DNA from: Lelliottia nimipressuralis
Lineage (GTDB): Bacteria > Pseudomonadota > Gammaproteobacteria > Enterobacterales > Enterobacteriaceae
DNA length: 64,000 nt
Direction of reading: 5' to 3'
Assembly: GCF_004402045.1 (NCBI RefSeq)
Contig: NZ_SOMG01000030.1
Coordinates: 868,001-932,000, forward strand
Shown here: positions 45,447 to 56,119 of the stretch, one piece after another
Layout of the letters: each line of letters begins with the position of its first letter
How positions within the stretch are numbered: the stretch's first letter is position 1
Made by a program: the position numbers and the translations under genes
Notes under the pieces: model-generated
Told to the model about the DNA's origin: nothing
Seen by the model: only the letters and a program-made list of their open reading frames with translations
Databases searched by the model: none

Positions 45447-46424
45447 ATGCCTGGATACAAAGACAATTTACTCGGTGAAGCAAACAGTTTTCTGGAAGTG
45501 CTGGAACAGGTTTCCCGTCTTGCGCCGCTCAATAAACCGGTGCTCATCATCGGTGAACGCGGAACAGGGAAAGAGCTGATAGCCAACCGTCTGCATTATT
45601 TATCCGGACGCTGGGATGGCCCCTTTATTTCCCTTAACTGTGCGGCACTGAATGAAAACCTGCTCGACACCGAACTCTTTGGCCATGAAGCGGGCGCGTT
45701 TACCGGTGCCCAGAAACGCCATCCCGGACGCTTTGAGCGCGCCGACGGCGGCACGTTGTTTCTTGATGAACTGGCCACCGCGCCCATGCTGGTGCAGGAA
45801 AAGCTGCTGCGCGTGATTGAGTACGGCGAGCTCGAACGCGTCGGCGGTAGCCAGCCGCTGCAGGTCAATGTACGCCTGGTCTGCGCCACTAACGCCAACC
45901 TGCCGGAGATGGTGGCGGAGGAGAAATTCCGTGCCGACCTGCTTGACCGCCTGGCCTTTGACGTCGTTCAGCTTCCTCCGCTGCGCGAGCGGCGAAGCGA
46001 CATCATGCTGCTGGCGGAACAGTTCGCAATTCAGATGTGCCGTGAGCTTGGACTGCCGCTGTTCCCGGGCTTCAGCGATTATGCGCAGGAGACGCTGCTT
46101 GCTTACCACTGGCCGGGAAATATCCGCGAGCTAAAAAACGTCGTGGAGCGCTCTGTGTACCGTCACGGCAGCAGCGAGACGGAGCTGGACAATATTATTA
46201 TCGATCCTTTTCAGCGCAGCGCACCGCCGCTGTCCACACCGACATCTTCAGACGATGTCCCCACTCTCCCCCTTGATTTACGCCAGTTCCAGCACGACCA
46301 GGAGCAACGACTGCTGGAGCAAAGCCTGAAGGCGGCGAAGTATAACCAGAAACGGGCGGCTGAACTGCTGGGTCTTACCTACCATCAATTAAGGGCACTG
46401 CTCAAAAAGCATCAAATGCGCTGA
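45447..46424 (+). CDS. pspF: Sigma-54 activator PspF
   Basis: Activates the psp promoters by remodelling sigma-54 RNA polymerase; held inactive by PspA. 325 residues from the ATG at 45447, the E. coli length; a GTG at 45432 is in frame. It is only an AAA+ domain plus DNA-binding domain: Walker A GERGTGKE near 34, GAFTGA loop near 82, Walker B FLDELA, and a C-terminal Fis-type helix-turn-helix (KYNQKRAAELLGLTYHQLRALLKKHQ). No receiver domain, as usual. Divergent from pspA. Confidence 0.96.
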   Translation: MPGYKDNLLGEANSFLEVLEQVSRLAPLNKPVLIIGERGTGKELIANRLHYLSGRWDGPFISLNCAALNENLLDTELFGHEAGAFTGAQKRHPGRFERADGGTLFLDELATAPMLVQEKLLRVIEYGELERVGGSQPLQVNVRLVCATNANLPEMVAEEKFRADLLDRLAFDVVQLPPLRERRSDIMLLAEQFAIQMCRELGLPLFPGFSDYAQETLLAYHWPGNIRELKNVVERSVYRHGSSETELDNIIIDPFQRSAPPLSTPTSSDDVPTLPLDLRQFQHDQEQRLLEQSLKAAKYNQKRAAELLGLTYHQLRALLKKHQMR

Positions 46425-46475
46425 CAACCGGGAGCGGCCGACAGCGCTATGCAGTTAAAAAAATTTAGACGGAAC

Positions 46476-46505
46476 TTATCCCCGCGGAGCAGCCCGCGGG
46501 GATAA
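46476..46505. terminator. Strong hairpin between convergent pspF and the lipase gene
   Basis: TTATCCCCGCGG-AGCAGC-CCGCGGGGATAA, a 12-bp stem three bases from the lipase stop. No T-run directly after it on either strand; a T7 tract comes 13 bases later on the minus strand. Confidence 0.6.
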
Positions 46506-46508
46506 GAC

Positions 46509-48242
46509 TCATGCTACCGCTATGTGCATTTGTGAAAGCATATCAGTATTAACACCCACTAGCGTGACGCTGCTGTCACCATAGGTCAGTAAAGCGTTAT
46601 CACCTTCAAACGACAGATGGTTAAGATAGCTGTCATTATCTGCAATACTCTGGCTAGCCATAAAGATCAGGCTGTCGCTGGTTGAGAGGTTATAGACAGT
46701 GTCATGACCAAAATCACCATAGAAGAGAAGCGTGTTTTCGCTGCCATTGAGGTGAATAGCGTCGTCTGCAAACCCAGAAACAACATTATTATTGTTACCG
46801 GCAATGTTGATATCGCTGTCATTTGCTCCTGAATAGAACCAGCTGTCATTGCTGGCGGTCGAGATAGTGAAACTGTTAGTCGTATCAGCATAATAGCTTT
46901 TCGCATACGCGATTGAGCCGCTATCGCCTTCTAACCCATAATCAGTTACCTGCCATGTGGCGTTCTGGTTGAAGTTAATGCCAAACAGGCTGAACAATGT
47001 GTGATCAGCATTAACGTAATGGATATCTTCTGCCCGGGTAATATCCCCGGTAGAATACTTAAAGTACAGCGTTCCCTCTGTGTCGTGGCTGAAGGCAAAA
47101 TCGGCGATATTGCATTCCGTTACGTAGGTATTGCTTCCCGCGCCACCATAAATAACGTTATAGCCACTGTGATCTTTAAAACTATCATCTCCCCCTCCCC
47201 CGCAAAGATAATCGTTGCCCTTCCCACCTTGTAATAAATCATTCGTCTCTGTACCAATAATAAACGTCGAACCAACATGCGTTACGGATTTATTAAGATC
47301 GGAAACCCAGGTTGTCGAGCGGTACTCCTCAGACAGGTTGGAAACAACAATGTTGGAGTTTTGATGCGTGAAATCATAGATTTCAGAATCCATAATTCGT
47401 AAAGCACCGTCAGTATAACCCTGACCTGAATGCCCGGCCCATGAAGCCATATTCGCGATTGAAAAGAACTTACAATCGCTGGTCAGGCCTGCATAGTAAT
47501 CATTAAAAGAGACAAGGTTATTGGTACAAGTCTCGAGCGGAGTGTCATGATTAAATAAACTGTCCAGAGACAAGCTATGGCCAGTTAAAACACGAAACAC
47601 GGGGTCGTTTTCATAACCGATGTTAAGCACTTTGTCATCAGCAAGGTTCTGGGTCGGAGAGGCAAAAGCGACATAGCTCGCGTCATCAAAAAAACCATTC
47701 CATTGACCCTGTGCGGAAAGGGTCGCCATGCTGTTAACAGCCAGTCCACCGAGACTATGTCCGGTGATGATAACGTCATTACCGGTGAGGCCGTTTGCTG
47801 TGGCAAGCGCGACCACCGAACTCATAAGGTTTTTATAAGCGTTGAGAACATAGTTATCCGCATAGCCGTCGATTACCGCAGATAAAACGTCGCTGACGGT
47901 ATCCATCGCTGTGTTAACGGTATGCTGAAGTGAAGGCGCGCTCGCGTAAGTGCCGGTCCCCCAGAAGCTAATTCCTATATTCACCAGATTACCACTAGCG
48001 TCATATTTCCCCATGACGTTGCATTCGGCACTTGCCTCCAGAAGACTTTCGCCATAAAAAGCACCATAGGGATTAGTACAGCCGCTGTAGTTGAGCGCCG
48101 CACCGTCTAATATTTTCCAGCCATTTTCTTCAGTATAGGTATAATCAGCATAGGTTGCCGCACCAAAATTGACACTTTCAATAGTCAGCGCATCCTTAAT
48201 AAGCTGCGTGTTTTTCTCGCCCTGATAATCAAATACAGGCAT
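46509..48242 (-). CDS. Secreted RTX lipase (family I.3), type I secretion substrate
   Basis: 577 residues without an N-terminal signal. The N-terminal half is an alpha/beta hydrolase of the family I.3 lipases (opening MPVFDYQ; nucleophile Ser163 in GHSLGG, 161-166). Residues about 330-372 hold a short set of calcium-binding RTX nonapeptides (LLQGGKGNDYLCGGGGDD and GGAGSN), fewer than in Pseudomonas or Serratia LipA. The C-terminal 200 residues form a beta-rich part ending in a hydrophobic tail (MHIAVA), as expected of the uncleaved type I secretion signal. It is encoded right after the three transporter genes. Secretion and lipase activity are inferred. Confidence 0.88.
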   Translation of the reverse strand: MPVFDYQGEKNTQLIKDALTIESVNFGAATYADYTYTEENGWKILDGAALNYSGCTNPYGAFYGESLLEASAECNVMGKYDASGNLVNIGISFWGTGTYASAPSLQHTVNTAMDTVSDVLSAVIDGYADNYVLNAYKNLMSSVVALATANGLTGNDVIITGHSLGGLAVNSMATLSAQGQWNGFFDDASYVAFASPTQNLADDKVLNIGYENDPVFRVLTGHSLSLDSLFNHDTPLETCTNNLVSFNDYYAGLTSDCKFFSIANMASWAGHSGQGYTDGALRIMDSEIYDFTHQNSNIVVSNLSEEYRSTTWVSDLNKSVTHVGSTFIIGTETNDLLQGGKGNDYLCGGGGDDSFKDHSGYNVIYGGAGSNTYVTECNIADFAFSHDTEGTLYFKYSTGDITRAEDIHYVNADHTLFSLFGINFNQNATWQVTDYGLEGDSGSIAYAKSYYADTTNSFTISTASNDSWFYSGANDSDINIAGNNNNVVSGFADDAIHLNGSENTLLFYGDFGHDTVYNLSTSDSLIFMASQSIADNDSYLNHLSFEGDNALLTYGDSSVTLVGVNTDMLSQMHIAVA

Positions 48243-48270
48243 AGTTTGTCCCTCTGTTCAATATCGACAA

Positions 48271-49632
48271 TTAATGAGCGAAATACGAATCCAGTAACAT
48301 GATGTCGTCATTATTTATCTCGCCCGTCTGCGCGAGCAAACTGACCCATGCTTTAATGACAGCATGTTTTTCTGCAGTAAGCTCAACTTTGGTTTTATAG
48401 AAAGATTGTTCTGCATTTAATAAATCAATATTCATACGCTGGCCAGCCTGAATACTTTTTTGGGTAGCTTCAATCTGTCGCCTGGCGGCTTCCACAGCGG
48501 AGGTATAGGCTGCAATGCGCTCTGGCGCATGAAGGCATTTATTTAATGATTTTTTTATTTCACTATAGGTAACCAGCCGCTGCGCGTCGTGAAGATATTT
48601 AGCCTGCTCATAGTGGGCCGCAGCCTGGCGCACGGAGGCTGAAACGCCTCCGCCGGAGAACAGATCCATGCTGACGCGCAGACCTATACTGTCGGTACGA
48701 TATTTCTGATGGATGGTGTTATCGTTGCTTGAGTCATTCTCTGAATGCATTGCGTAAAGCTGTATCCGGGGAAGCGCACCAGCGCGGCTGCGCTCAATTT
48801 CATAGCGTTTTTCCTCCACGCTGTGCCCGGCAGACAGGATATCGGGGTTATGCGAGGAAGCCTTTTGTTCCCAGTATTGATAGTCTCGTGATGCCAGGGG
48901 CAGCATAAGATTTTTTTCACCGAGCGTCGGCAGCGCCGCAGTATCCGACAGATCCATACCAACGATCGCCGATAACGCAACGTTTGCCGTCTCAAGCGAA
49001 TCGCGCGCTTCAACCTCATCAGCAACAGCAAGGCTGAGTGCAGAGGCGGTTTCCGTGACATCCGTTATCGACCCCTCTCCGGATTCAAACTGTCGCTGAG
49101 TTTGCTTTTTCTGCTCTTCCAGACCCTGACGATGCAGGGCCGCAAGCTGGAGCCGCTGGTGTGCCTCGGTAAGATCCAGCCATGCGGTAATGAAGCGGTT
49201 TTGCAGATCAATCAGGCTGCTTCGGTAGCGTTCATCAGACTGCAATTTTTTGATGATGCCGATGCGATAGCCCGCATAGGCGTCGTAATCAAACAGCGGC
49301 TGAACGACGGTAAGCGATCCCGAATGGCTGTCATATTGTTGATGTTGCACCACCTCAGAACGCTCACCCAGCAAATTTGATTGCTGGTACTGCTGCCGTT
49401 GCCAGTTACGCGGTGCGCGCTGATAGCTGACGCTGACTTTTGGCAGTAACCCGGCGCGGCCAATGGGAATGTATTCTTCCCCGGCAAGTTGATCCTTAAC
49501 TGCAGCACGATACTGGGGATCGTTATCCAATGCCATGAACCAGCCCTGTGCAAGCGTCAGGGCACAGGCGGAAAACGGTGCCATCAGCGCGAGCAGGTAC
49601 AAAACTGGTCTTAACTTTGCGGTAAGCATCAT
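48271..49632 (-). CDS. TolC-family outer-membrane protein of the type I secretion system
   Basis: 453 residues of the PrtF/LipD/TolC family: Sec signal (cleavage after ACA near residue 24), two outer-membrane efflux repeats with long coiled coils (ITAWLDLTEAHQRLQLAALHRQ and the later EQAKYLHDAQRLVTYSEIK). Forms the trimeric exit duct of the secretion system. Its ATG overlaps the stop of the adaptor gene. Confidence 0.9.
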   Translation of the reverse strand: MMLTAKLRPVLYLLALMAPFSACALTLAQGWFMALDNDPQYRAAVKDQLAGEEYIPIGRAGLLPKVSVSYQRAPRNWQRQQYQQSNLLGERSEVVQHQQYDSHSGSLTVVQPLFDYDAYAGYRIGIIKKLQSDERYRSSLIDLQNRFITAWLDLTEAHQRLQLAALHRQGLEEQKKQTQRQFESGEGSITDVTETASALSLAVADEVEARDSLETANVALSAIVGMDLSDTAALPTLGEKNLMLPLASRDYQYWEQKASSHNPDILSAGHSVEEKRYEIERSRAGALPRIQLYAMHSENDSSNDNTIHQKYRTDSIGLRVSMDLFSGGGVSASVRQAAAHYEQAKYLHDAQRLVTYSEIKKSLNKCLHAPERIAAYTSAVEAARRQIEATQKSIQAGQRMNIDLLNAEQSFYKTKVELTAEKHAVIKAWVSLLAQTGEINNDDIMLLDSYFAH

Positions 49633-50945
49633 TATTCCTCGATGAACGACCGCGAGGCACGATCCACAATGGGTTTCAACAGATAGCTCAACAGCGACCG
49701 CTCTCCGGCTTTAATAAAGACCTCTACCGGCATACCCGGTTTAATATCCTCACTCTCCAGCTTTTTCATGCCCTCCGGCGAAACGGCGATCTGAATCTTG
49801 TAATACGGCTGTTGGGTAGTGGGATCGGTCTGTCGGTCCGCCGAAACCAGTGATACCTGGGCCGGGATTTTTGGCGTGCGTTGCTGGTTAAAGGCAGTGA
49901 ACATCAGGGTGACGGGCATGCCTTTATGGACTTTATCGATCAAGGTGACATCAATATGTGAGTCGATAATCAGGGGAGATGTCTGCGGGACAAGCTCCAA
50001 AAGTTGCTCTCCCGCACTCACTACCGCGCTATCACTGGCAAGCGCGAGATTCATTACCACACCGTCCTGCGGTGCGACGACTCGGGTTAATGAGAGATCG
50101 ACATCGGAGAGCGTCAGCTGTTTTTTACTCTCGCTTACCTGCAGGCGAAGCTGGTCGATCTGCGTTTCAATATCTTTCCGGTTATCAACCAACCGCTGTT
50201 GCATGCTGCGCTTGAGTTGCGCTATCTGATTACCTAACTCCACTATTTTGCTGCGGGTTTCGCCCACCTCGCCCGCCAGTGACGCAGATTGCACCTGAAT
50301 ATCGAGAAAGCGGTTACGGGGGAAATAGCCTTCCTCCATCAGCGGCTTCAGGTCGTTGAGTTGACGATTTAATAGCGCGAGTCCTCGCTCTTTCGTCTCG
50401 CATGTTCGGGCAAGAGAATCGCGCTGGCGCGCCAGCCCTGCGATGGCCTGAACGTCGTTTTCCTGGGCGTTTTTCAGCGCCTCCTGCCGGGCATGCATAA
50501 GCTGACTTTGCTGTAAAACAATTGGCTTAAGCGCATCCTGCAGGGCTTCTTCCTCTGCCTCAGGGGGCAATGCCAGCGTTTGCATGCCAGCCAGCTCAGA
50601 CTGAAGGCGGCTTTCGGCAATAAGTGAAGTCAGATAATGTTGGCGTGCTGCGGAGAGCTGGGCGAGCGTGGTTTGCTGGCTGAGCAGCACGAGCAGGTCG
50701 CCCTTATGTACCGTCTGACCCTCTCTGACCGCGATTTTTGTCACCACGCCGCCGATGGGAGCCTGAATGGCCTTACGATATCCGTCGACCACCACTGTTC
50801 CGGATGACACAACACCTTTATCCAGAGGAGCCAGGGCAGCCCAGAGCAAAAAAGAGCCCAGGCCTGCCAGCAACACGATCCAGCCAAGGCGAACAAACGG
50901 AATGACGTCAACAAGAGGCGTCTTCAGCGCATCGGTATTATGCAT
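49632..50945 (-). CDS. Membrane-fusion (HlyD/PrtE-type) protein of the type I secretion system
   Basis: 437 residues: one membrane helix near 20-41, a lipoyl/barrel-sandwich half (VDGYRKAIQAPIGGVVTKIAVREGQTVHKGDLL), a long periplasmic coiled coil (about 90-290) and the returning half with VVAPQDGVVMNL. Bridges the ABC transporter and the outer-membrane duct. Overlaps the ABC gene by eight bases. Confidence 0.92.
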   Translation of the reverse strand: MHNTDALKTPLVDVIPFVRLGWIVLLAGLGSFLLWAALAPLDKGVVSSGTVVVDGYRKAIQAPIGGVVTKIAVREGQTVHKGDLLVLLSQQTTLAQLSAARQHYLTSLIAESRLQSELAGMQTLALPPEAEEEALQDALKPIVLQQSQLMHARQEALKNAQENDVQAIAGLARQRDSLARTCETKERGLALLNRQLNDLKPLMEEGYFPRNRFLDIQVQSASLAGEVGETRSKIVELGNQIAQLKRSMQQRLVDNRKDIETQIDQLRLQVSESKKQLTLSDVDLSLTRVVAPQDGVVMNLALASDSAVVSAGEQLLELVPQTSPLIIDSHIDVTLIDKVHKGMPVTLMFTAFNQQRTPKIPAQVSLVSADRQTDPTTQQPYYKIQIAVSPEGMKKLESEDIKPGMPVEVFIKAGERSLLSYLLKPIVDRASRSFIEE

Positions 50946-52650
50946 GGACTTTTCCTTGTTCTACTGGGGCGCTTTTTGTCTGATTTACCGGGCGAGTTGA
51001 CTGCTGTAAGAGTTGTGCCGTCGGGCCATAAAGCTTTGATTTTCCACCTTCCAGAACGAGCAGGTGGCTGGTCAGAGGCAAAATACCTGGGCGATGAGAA
51101 ATGATGACGACGCTTTTTTTCTGCTGTTTAAGCTGCCGGATAACCTGCTGCAAGGCCTGTTCACCTGATTCATCCAGGTTAGCGTTGGGCTCATCAAGGA
51201 TCACCAGCGCCGGATTGCCGTACAGCGCACGTGCCAGGCCAATGCATTGTTTTTGTCCGCCCGAAAGGGCCGTACCCTGCTCGCCGGTCAGGGTGTTATA
51301 GCCTTCAGGCATACGCAAAATCATTTCATGAATGCCGGCCATCTTTGCAGTGGCGATCAGTTGCGTTGAATCGATCTGACCAAAATGCGCAATATTCTCA
51401 GCGATGGTTCCCGTAAAAAGCGCAACGTCCTGCGGCAAGTACCCGATTCCCGGGCCTGGCTTTTGCTTCTGCCATTGATAAATATCTGCCCCATCCAGCC
51501 TGACATCCCCTTCCCCGGCGGGCCAGACACCGCACAACACTCTTGCGAGACAAGATTTTCCCGATGCACTGGCCCCCACAATACCCAACACCTCACCCGG
51601 TTCTACCCGCAGATTGATATTGTGCAGTATGGGCTGCTGGGGGTTTCCCGGCGGAAAGACGGTGACATTCTCCACCGTGAGCAACCCTTGTGCCTCCGGC
51701 AGGCGAATGCTCTCCTGCGCCGGTGGAAACTCACCCGTCAAATGAGCCATGCGTTCCCATGCCAGGCGAGCTGACCTGTACCCTTTTGCCACACTGATAA
51801 GTTGTTCAACCGGCGCCAGCGCTCTTCCGAGCAATATAGAACCTGCGATCATCATGCCCGGCGAGATATCCCCCAGAATCGCCAGCCAGCAGCCAAGCCC
51901 GAGCATGAGAGACTGAAGTGCCATACGAACTGTTTTGGTGATGGCAGACATAACGACAGCACGCTCACTGGCTGCACTCTGGCAATAAAGGAACTGTTGA
52001 TGCGCGCGCCACCAGCGCGCCTTGACGTTTTCTGTCATCCCCAGAGCCTGCAACGTCTCGGCACATTGCAGGGTGCTGTTAGCTTGATGATTCGACATCA
52101 AGGCATAACCACCCGCTTCATTTAAAAGCTGACGCGTTGCTTTTTCATTAATAAAAGCCAGAGCCAGCAGTACAAACGCGCCCGAAAGAGAGAACAAACC
52201 GAGCCAGGTATTAAAAAGAAAAATGACGCCGATGTAGACTGGAAACCAGATTGAATCAAAAACGGCGAATAACGCCGGACCGGTAACAAACTGGCGTATG
52301 ACGGTGAGGTCGTTGATAGCCTGACCGGCATTAGGGCTGCGCTTAACGAGATTGCTTTCACATGCAGCGGTATACAGTACAGGCGAAAGTGCATTATCAA
52401 ACTGATTTCCTAATCTGATGATGACGATGCCACGTGCATAATCAAGGCAAGCCATAATGGTGAACATAAATAACACCAGCAACGTCAACATAAAGAGAGT
52501 TGTCGTATTCCCGGATGACAACGCGCGATCGTAGACCTGCAACATATAAATTGAAGGCGCAAGCATCAGTAAATTTATTACGGATGAGAAAAAAGCGATA
52601 ACTACGAATATTCGCGTGCGCGTGCGTGTAAAATTCTTAAATATCCCCAA
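50938..52650 (-). CDS. ABC transporter (PrtD/LipB-type) of the type I secretion system
   Basis: 570 residues: membrane domain with about six helices (residues 15-300) and a nucleotide-binding domain with Walker A GASASGKSC near 361, signature LSGGQKQ and Walker B LVILDEPNANLD. It lacks the N-terminal C39-like domain of haemolysin exporters, as in protease and lipase exporters. First gene of the secretion operon. Confidence 0.93.
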   Translation of the reverse strand: MGIFKNFTRTRTRIFVVIAFFSSVINLLMLAPSIYMLQVYDRALSSGNTTTLFMLTLLVLFMFTIMACLDYARGIVIIRLGNQFDNALSPVLYTAACESNLVKRSPNAGQAINDLTVIRQFVTGPALFAVFDSIWFPVYIGVIFLFNTWLGLFSLSGAFVLLALAFINEKATRQLLNEAGGYALMSNHQANSTLQCAETLQALGMTENVKARWWRAHQQFLYCQSAASERAVVMSAITKTVRMALQSLMLGLGCWLAILGDISPGMMIAGSILLGRALAPVEQLISVAKGYRSARLAWERMAHLTGEFPPAQESIRLPEAQGLLTVENVTVFPPGNPQQPILHNINLRVEPGEVLGIVGASASGKSCLARVLCGVWPAGEGDVRLDGADIYQWQKQKPGPGIGYLPQDVALFTGTIAENIAHFGQIDSTQLIATAKMAGIHEMILRMPEGYNTLTGEQGTALSGGQKQCIGLARALYGNPALVILDEPNANLDESGEQALQQVIRQLKQQKKSVVIISHRPGILPLTSHLLVLEGGKSKLYGPTAQLLQQSTRPVNQTKSAPVEQGKVHA

Positions 52651-53199
52651 GGACCCACCAACCCCATAACCATATGATATTCATAATAATGACCGCATAC
52701 CAAGGTGAGTTTGCGATGTATTTATTGAAAAACATTTAACAATTAACATCAAAACCCAACAAATTAACAAGCAATCAAACGACCGTGCAGAGCAATGTGC
52801 ACATATAAAAATGTAATTTTCCTAAACGTTTAAAAATTCATTTTATCCTGGCGATTCTTTCGCTCAGGAAAATTGCTGACCCAGAGAGGCAGTATATAAA
52901 CCATCATTACCAAGAACGCAACAATGAATTCAATAAACATGTATTTAGTGAATATTTCTTATAGCAATACGCAGACCTAATGATAATTTACGCAATGGCG
53001 TACTGTTTGCGCGATATAAACACTGAGCACATTATTATGAAGTTTTAGGGTGGCGTTAATATCAAAGCATGGATTTTAAGACAATTCGCCAATATTAATG
53101 CCAGCAGTGGGGCTAAAGGAAGAAGCCTATAGCTATTTGTTGGAATAAATCATCAGGTTTATATGCCTCGCTGTAGATCAGCCCCCTGGTTGGGTAACG
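52651..53199. other. AT-rich non-coding stretch upstream of the secretion operon
   Basis: About 550 bp, very AT-rich, presumably holding the promoter of the secretion operon. Only short chance ORFs are seen. The base composition is typical of acquired DNA bound by H-NS, which is inference. Confidence 0.4.
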
Positions 53200-53418
53200 T
53201 CCAGTCGGCTCCTGTTAGAAAATTGCGGTAAATCGCTTAGGTATAAGGCGGCGTCCGCTTTCTCAGTTGCTAACTGGATGCTGTCCGCCGGGGCGGATCC
53301 TTCGTTTATAGCGAGTCAGATGGGCCGTGAAAATGCTAAGATGGTTTATGAGGTATATTCAACGTGGATAGTTGGTATGAACGCCGATCAGGTAGGCATG
53401 CTGAATGAGCGACTGTAA
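53200..53418 (+). pseudogene. Remnant of a phage-type tyrosine recombinase (integrase)
   Basis: The reading frame ending at the TAA 53416-53418 encodes the end of a tyrosine integrase: WMLSAGADPSFIASQMGRENAKM, then VYEVYSTWIVGMNADQVGMLNERL (split here at VY). The catalytic Tyr region is present but the Arg-His motifs and everything before are gone. Just upstream another frame reads LGIRRRPLSQ, resembling the GIRYRRPYQTRHT motif of these enzymes, so a frameshift separates the two pieces. Confidence 0.75.
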
Positions 53419-53516
53419 ACGCTCCTTCCCCAGGATGCCCTCAGGGATAAACGAGACTGGATAATTTCGTTTAATATTAGTAAGATAGCCACTTCATATA
53501 AAATACCTTAAAAATT

Positions 53517-55157
53517 ATGCGTCTGGTTTTATCGTCCTTTTTTGCACTCGGTCTGTTTAGCAGCCTGGCGTTCGCTGCGCCCGGGCAAACGCCGCAGCCT
53601 GACATTCGTGACAGCGGCTTCGTCTATTGCGTAAGCGGCCAGGTGGACACCTTCAACCCGCAGAAAGCGGGCAGCGGCCTGATTGTGGATACCCTTGCCG
53701 CACAGCTTTACGATCGTCTGCTTGATGTCGACCCTTACACCTACCGTCTGGTGCCTGAGCTTGCGGAAAGCTGGGAAGTCCTGGATAACGGCGCTACCTA
53801 CCGTTTTCACCTGCGCGATGACGTCGCATTTCAGCGTACACCGTGGTTTACCCCCACGCGCAAGCTGAACGCAGATGACGTGGTCTTTACGTTCCAGCGC
53901 ATCTTTAACCGCAACCACCCATGGCATAACGTTAACGGCGGCAACTTCCCCTACTTCGACAGCCTGCAGTTTGCCGATACGGTTAAAAGCGTGCGTAAGC
54001 TGGATAACCGGACGGTTGAATTTTCGCTGACGCGTCCGGATGCCTCCTTCCTCTGGCACCTGGCGACCCACTATGCGTCGGTCATGTCTGCCGAATACGC
54101 GGCGAAGCTGACGAAAAAAGATCGTCAGGAATTGCTCGATCGTCAGCCGGTCGGCACCGGTCCGTTCCAGCTGGCCGAATACCGCGCCGGGCAATATATT
54201 CGCCTGCAGCGCCATGAACATTTCTGGCGCGGTACCCCGCTCATGCCGCAGGTGGTGGTCGATCTGGGTTCTGGCGGGACAGGACGTCTGTCGAAACTGC
54301 TCACCGGGGAATGTGACGTGCTCGCCTGGCCCGCAGCCAGCCAGCTCACTATTTTGCGCGACGACCCGCGTCTGCGTCTGACGTTACGTCCCGGCATGAA
54401 CATCGCTTATCTGGCTTTTAATACGGATAAGCCGCCGTTGAATAACCCTGCCGTTCGTCATGCCCTGGCGCTGGCGATTAACAACCAGCGCCTGATGCAG
54501 TCCATCTACTACGGCACGGCGGAAACCGCCGCCTCAATTTTACCGCGCGCCTCGTGGGCCTATGACGGTGAGGCTAAAATTACAGAATACAATCCGGCAA
54601 AAGCGCGTGAACAGCTGAAAGCGTTAGGAGCGGAAAACCTTACGCTGCAACTTTGGGTGCCAACCAGTTCCCAGGCGTGGAACCCGAGCCCGCTCAAAAC
54701 CGCCGAACTGCTGCAGGCGGATATGGCTCAGGTGGGCGTCAAAGTGATCATCGTACCGGTAGAAGGCCGTTTCCAGGAGGCGCGCCTGATGGACATGAAT
54801 CATGATTTAACCCTGACCGGCTGGGCCACCGACAGTAACGATCCGGACAGTTTCTTCCGACCATTGTTGAGCTGCGCGGCGATAAACTCGCAGACCAACT
54901 ACGCCCACTGGTGTAATCGGGAGTTTGACGCCGTGCTGCAAAAAGCGCTCGCTTCTCAACAGCTGGCCTCTCGCATCGACGCCTATGATGAAGCGCAGAA
55001 GATCCTTGCCCAGGAACTGCCAGTGCTGCCGCTGGCATCTTCCCTGCGTCTCCAGGCCTATCGCTACGATATTAAAGGCCTGGTGCTGAGCCCGTTCGGC
55101 AACGCTTCGTTCGCCGGCGTGTCGCGTGAAAAAGAACACGAGGTGAAAAAACCATGA
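53517..55157 (+). CDS. sapA: Periplasmic binding protein SapA
   Basis: 546-residue family 5 solute-binding protein (Sec signal, cleavage after AFA near residue 20). Receptor of the Sap system, which gives resistance to antimicrobial peptides in Salmonella and Haemophilus and takes part in putrescine export (SapBCDF) in E. coli. First of five overlapping genes. No Shine-Dalgarno is visible before the ATG (TTAAAAATT), which is odd for the leader gene. Confidence 0.95.
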   Translation: MRLVLSSFFALGLFSSLAFAAPGQTPQPDIRDSGFVYCVSGQVDTFNPQKAGSGLIVDTLAAQLYDRLLDVDPYTYRLVPELAESWEVLDNGATYRFHLRDDVAFQRTPWFTPTRKLNADDVVFTFQRIFNRNHPWHNVNGGNFPYFDSLQFADTVKSVRKLDNRTVEFSLTRPDASFLWHLATHYASVMSAEYAAKLTKKDRQELLDRQPVGTGPFQLAEYRAGQYIRLQRHEHFWRGTPLMPQVVVDLGSGGTGRLSKLLTGECDVLAWPAASQLTILRDDPRLRLTLRPGMNIAYLAFNTDKPPLNNPAVRHALALAINNQRLMQSIYYGTAETAASILPRASWAYDGEAKITEYNPAKAREQLKALGAENLTLQLWVPTSSQAWNPSPLKTAELLQADMAQVGVKVIIVPVEGRFQEARLMDMNHDLTLTGWATDSNDPDSFFRPLLSCAAINSQTNYAHWCNREFDAVLQKALASQQLASRIDAYDEAQKILAQELPVLPLASSLRLQAYRYDIKGLVLSPFGNASFAGVSREKEHEVKKP

Positions 55158-56119
55158 TTATTTTTACCTTACGTCGGCTCCTTTTACTGCTGGTGACGCT
55201 CTTTTTTCTGAACTTTGTCGGCTTCAGCCTGAGCTATTTCACACCGCACGCCCCGCTCCAGGGCTCGTCGCTGTGGGATGCCTGGCTCTTCTGGTTTAAC
55301 GGGCTGCTGCACTGGGATTTTGGCGTGTCCAGCATTAACGGGCAGCTTATTTCCGAACAGTTGAAAGAGGTTTTCCCGGCCACGATGGAGCTGTGCATTC
55401 TGGCCTTCGGCTTTGCCCTGATGGTCGGGATCCCCGTGGGCATGCTGGCCGGGATTTATCGTAACAAATGGCAGGATAAGTTTATCAGTGCTCTCGCCCT
55501 GCTCGGCTTCTCCATCCCGGTCTTCTGGCTGGCGCTGCTGCTGACGCTTTTCTTCTCGCTGACAATGGGCTGGCTGCCGGTCTCCGGTCGTTTTGACCTG
55601 CTCTATACGGTCAAAACGGTGACGGGCTTTGCCATCATTGACGCGTGGCTGTCCGATTCCGTGTGGCGTCATGAGATGATCGTCAGCGCCCTGCGCCATA
55701 TGGTATTGCCGGTGCTGACGCTGGCGGTTGCCCCGACGACAGAAGTGATCCGTTTGATGCGCCTGAGCACCATCGAGGTGTTTGACCAGAACTATGTCAA
55801 AGCCGCCGCCACGCGCGGGTTATCGCGTCTGACCATACTGCGCCGCAACGTCCTGCATAACGCGCTACCACCGGTAATTCCGCGTCTGGGATTACAGTTT
55901 TCCACCATGCTCACGCTGGCCATGATCACCGAGATGGTCTTTAGCTGGCCTGGCCTGGGGCGGTGGTTGATCAACGCCATCCGCCAGCAGGACTACGCGG
56001 CTATTTCTGCGGGTGTGATGGTGATTGGTTCGCTGGTGATTATTGTTAACGTGTTATCCGATATTCTGGGTGCCATGGCCAACCCATTGAAGCATAAGGA
56101 ATGGTATGCCTTACGATAG
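55154..56119 (+). CDS. sapB: Sap ABC transporter permease SapB
   Basis: 321 residues of the DppB/OppB permease family with six membrane helices and the EAA-like loop ([28 protein letters not shown], about 215-242). Start overlaps the sapA stop (ATGA). Confidence 0.95.
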   Translation: MIIFTLRRLLLLLVTLFFLNFVGFSLSYFTPHAPLQGSSLWDAWLFWFNGLLHWDFGVSSINGQLISEQLKEVFPATMELCILAFGFALMVGIPVGMLAGIYRNKWQDKFISALALLGFSIPVFWLALLLTLFFSLTMGWLPVSGRFDLLYTVKTVTGFAIIDAWLSDSVWRHEMIVSALRHMVLPVLTLAVAPTTEVIRLMRLSTIEVFDQNYVKAAATRGLSRLTILRRNVLHNALPPVIPRLGLQFSTMLTLAMITEMVFSWPGLGRWLINAIRQQDYAAISAGVMVIGSLVIIVNVLSDILGAMANPLKHKEWYALR

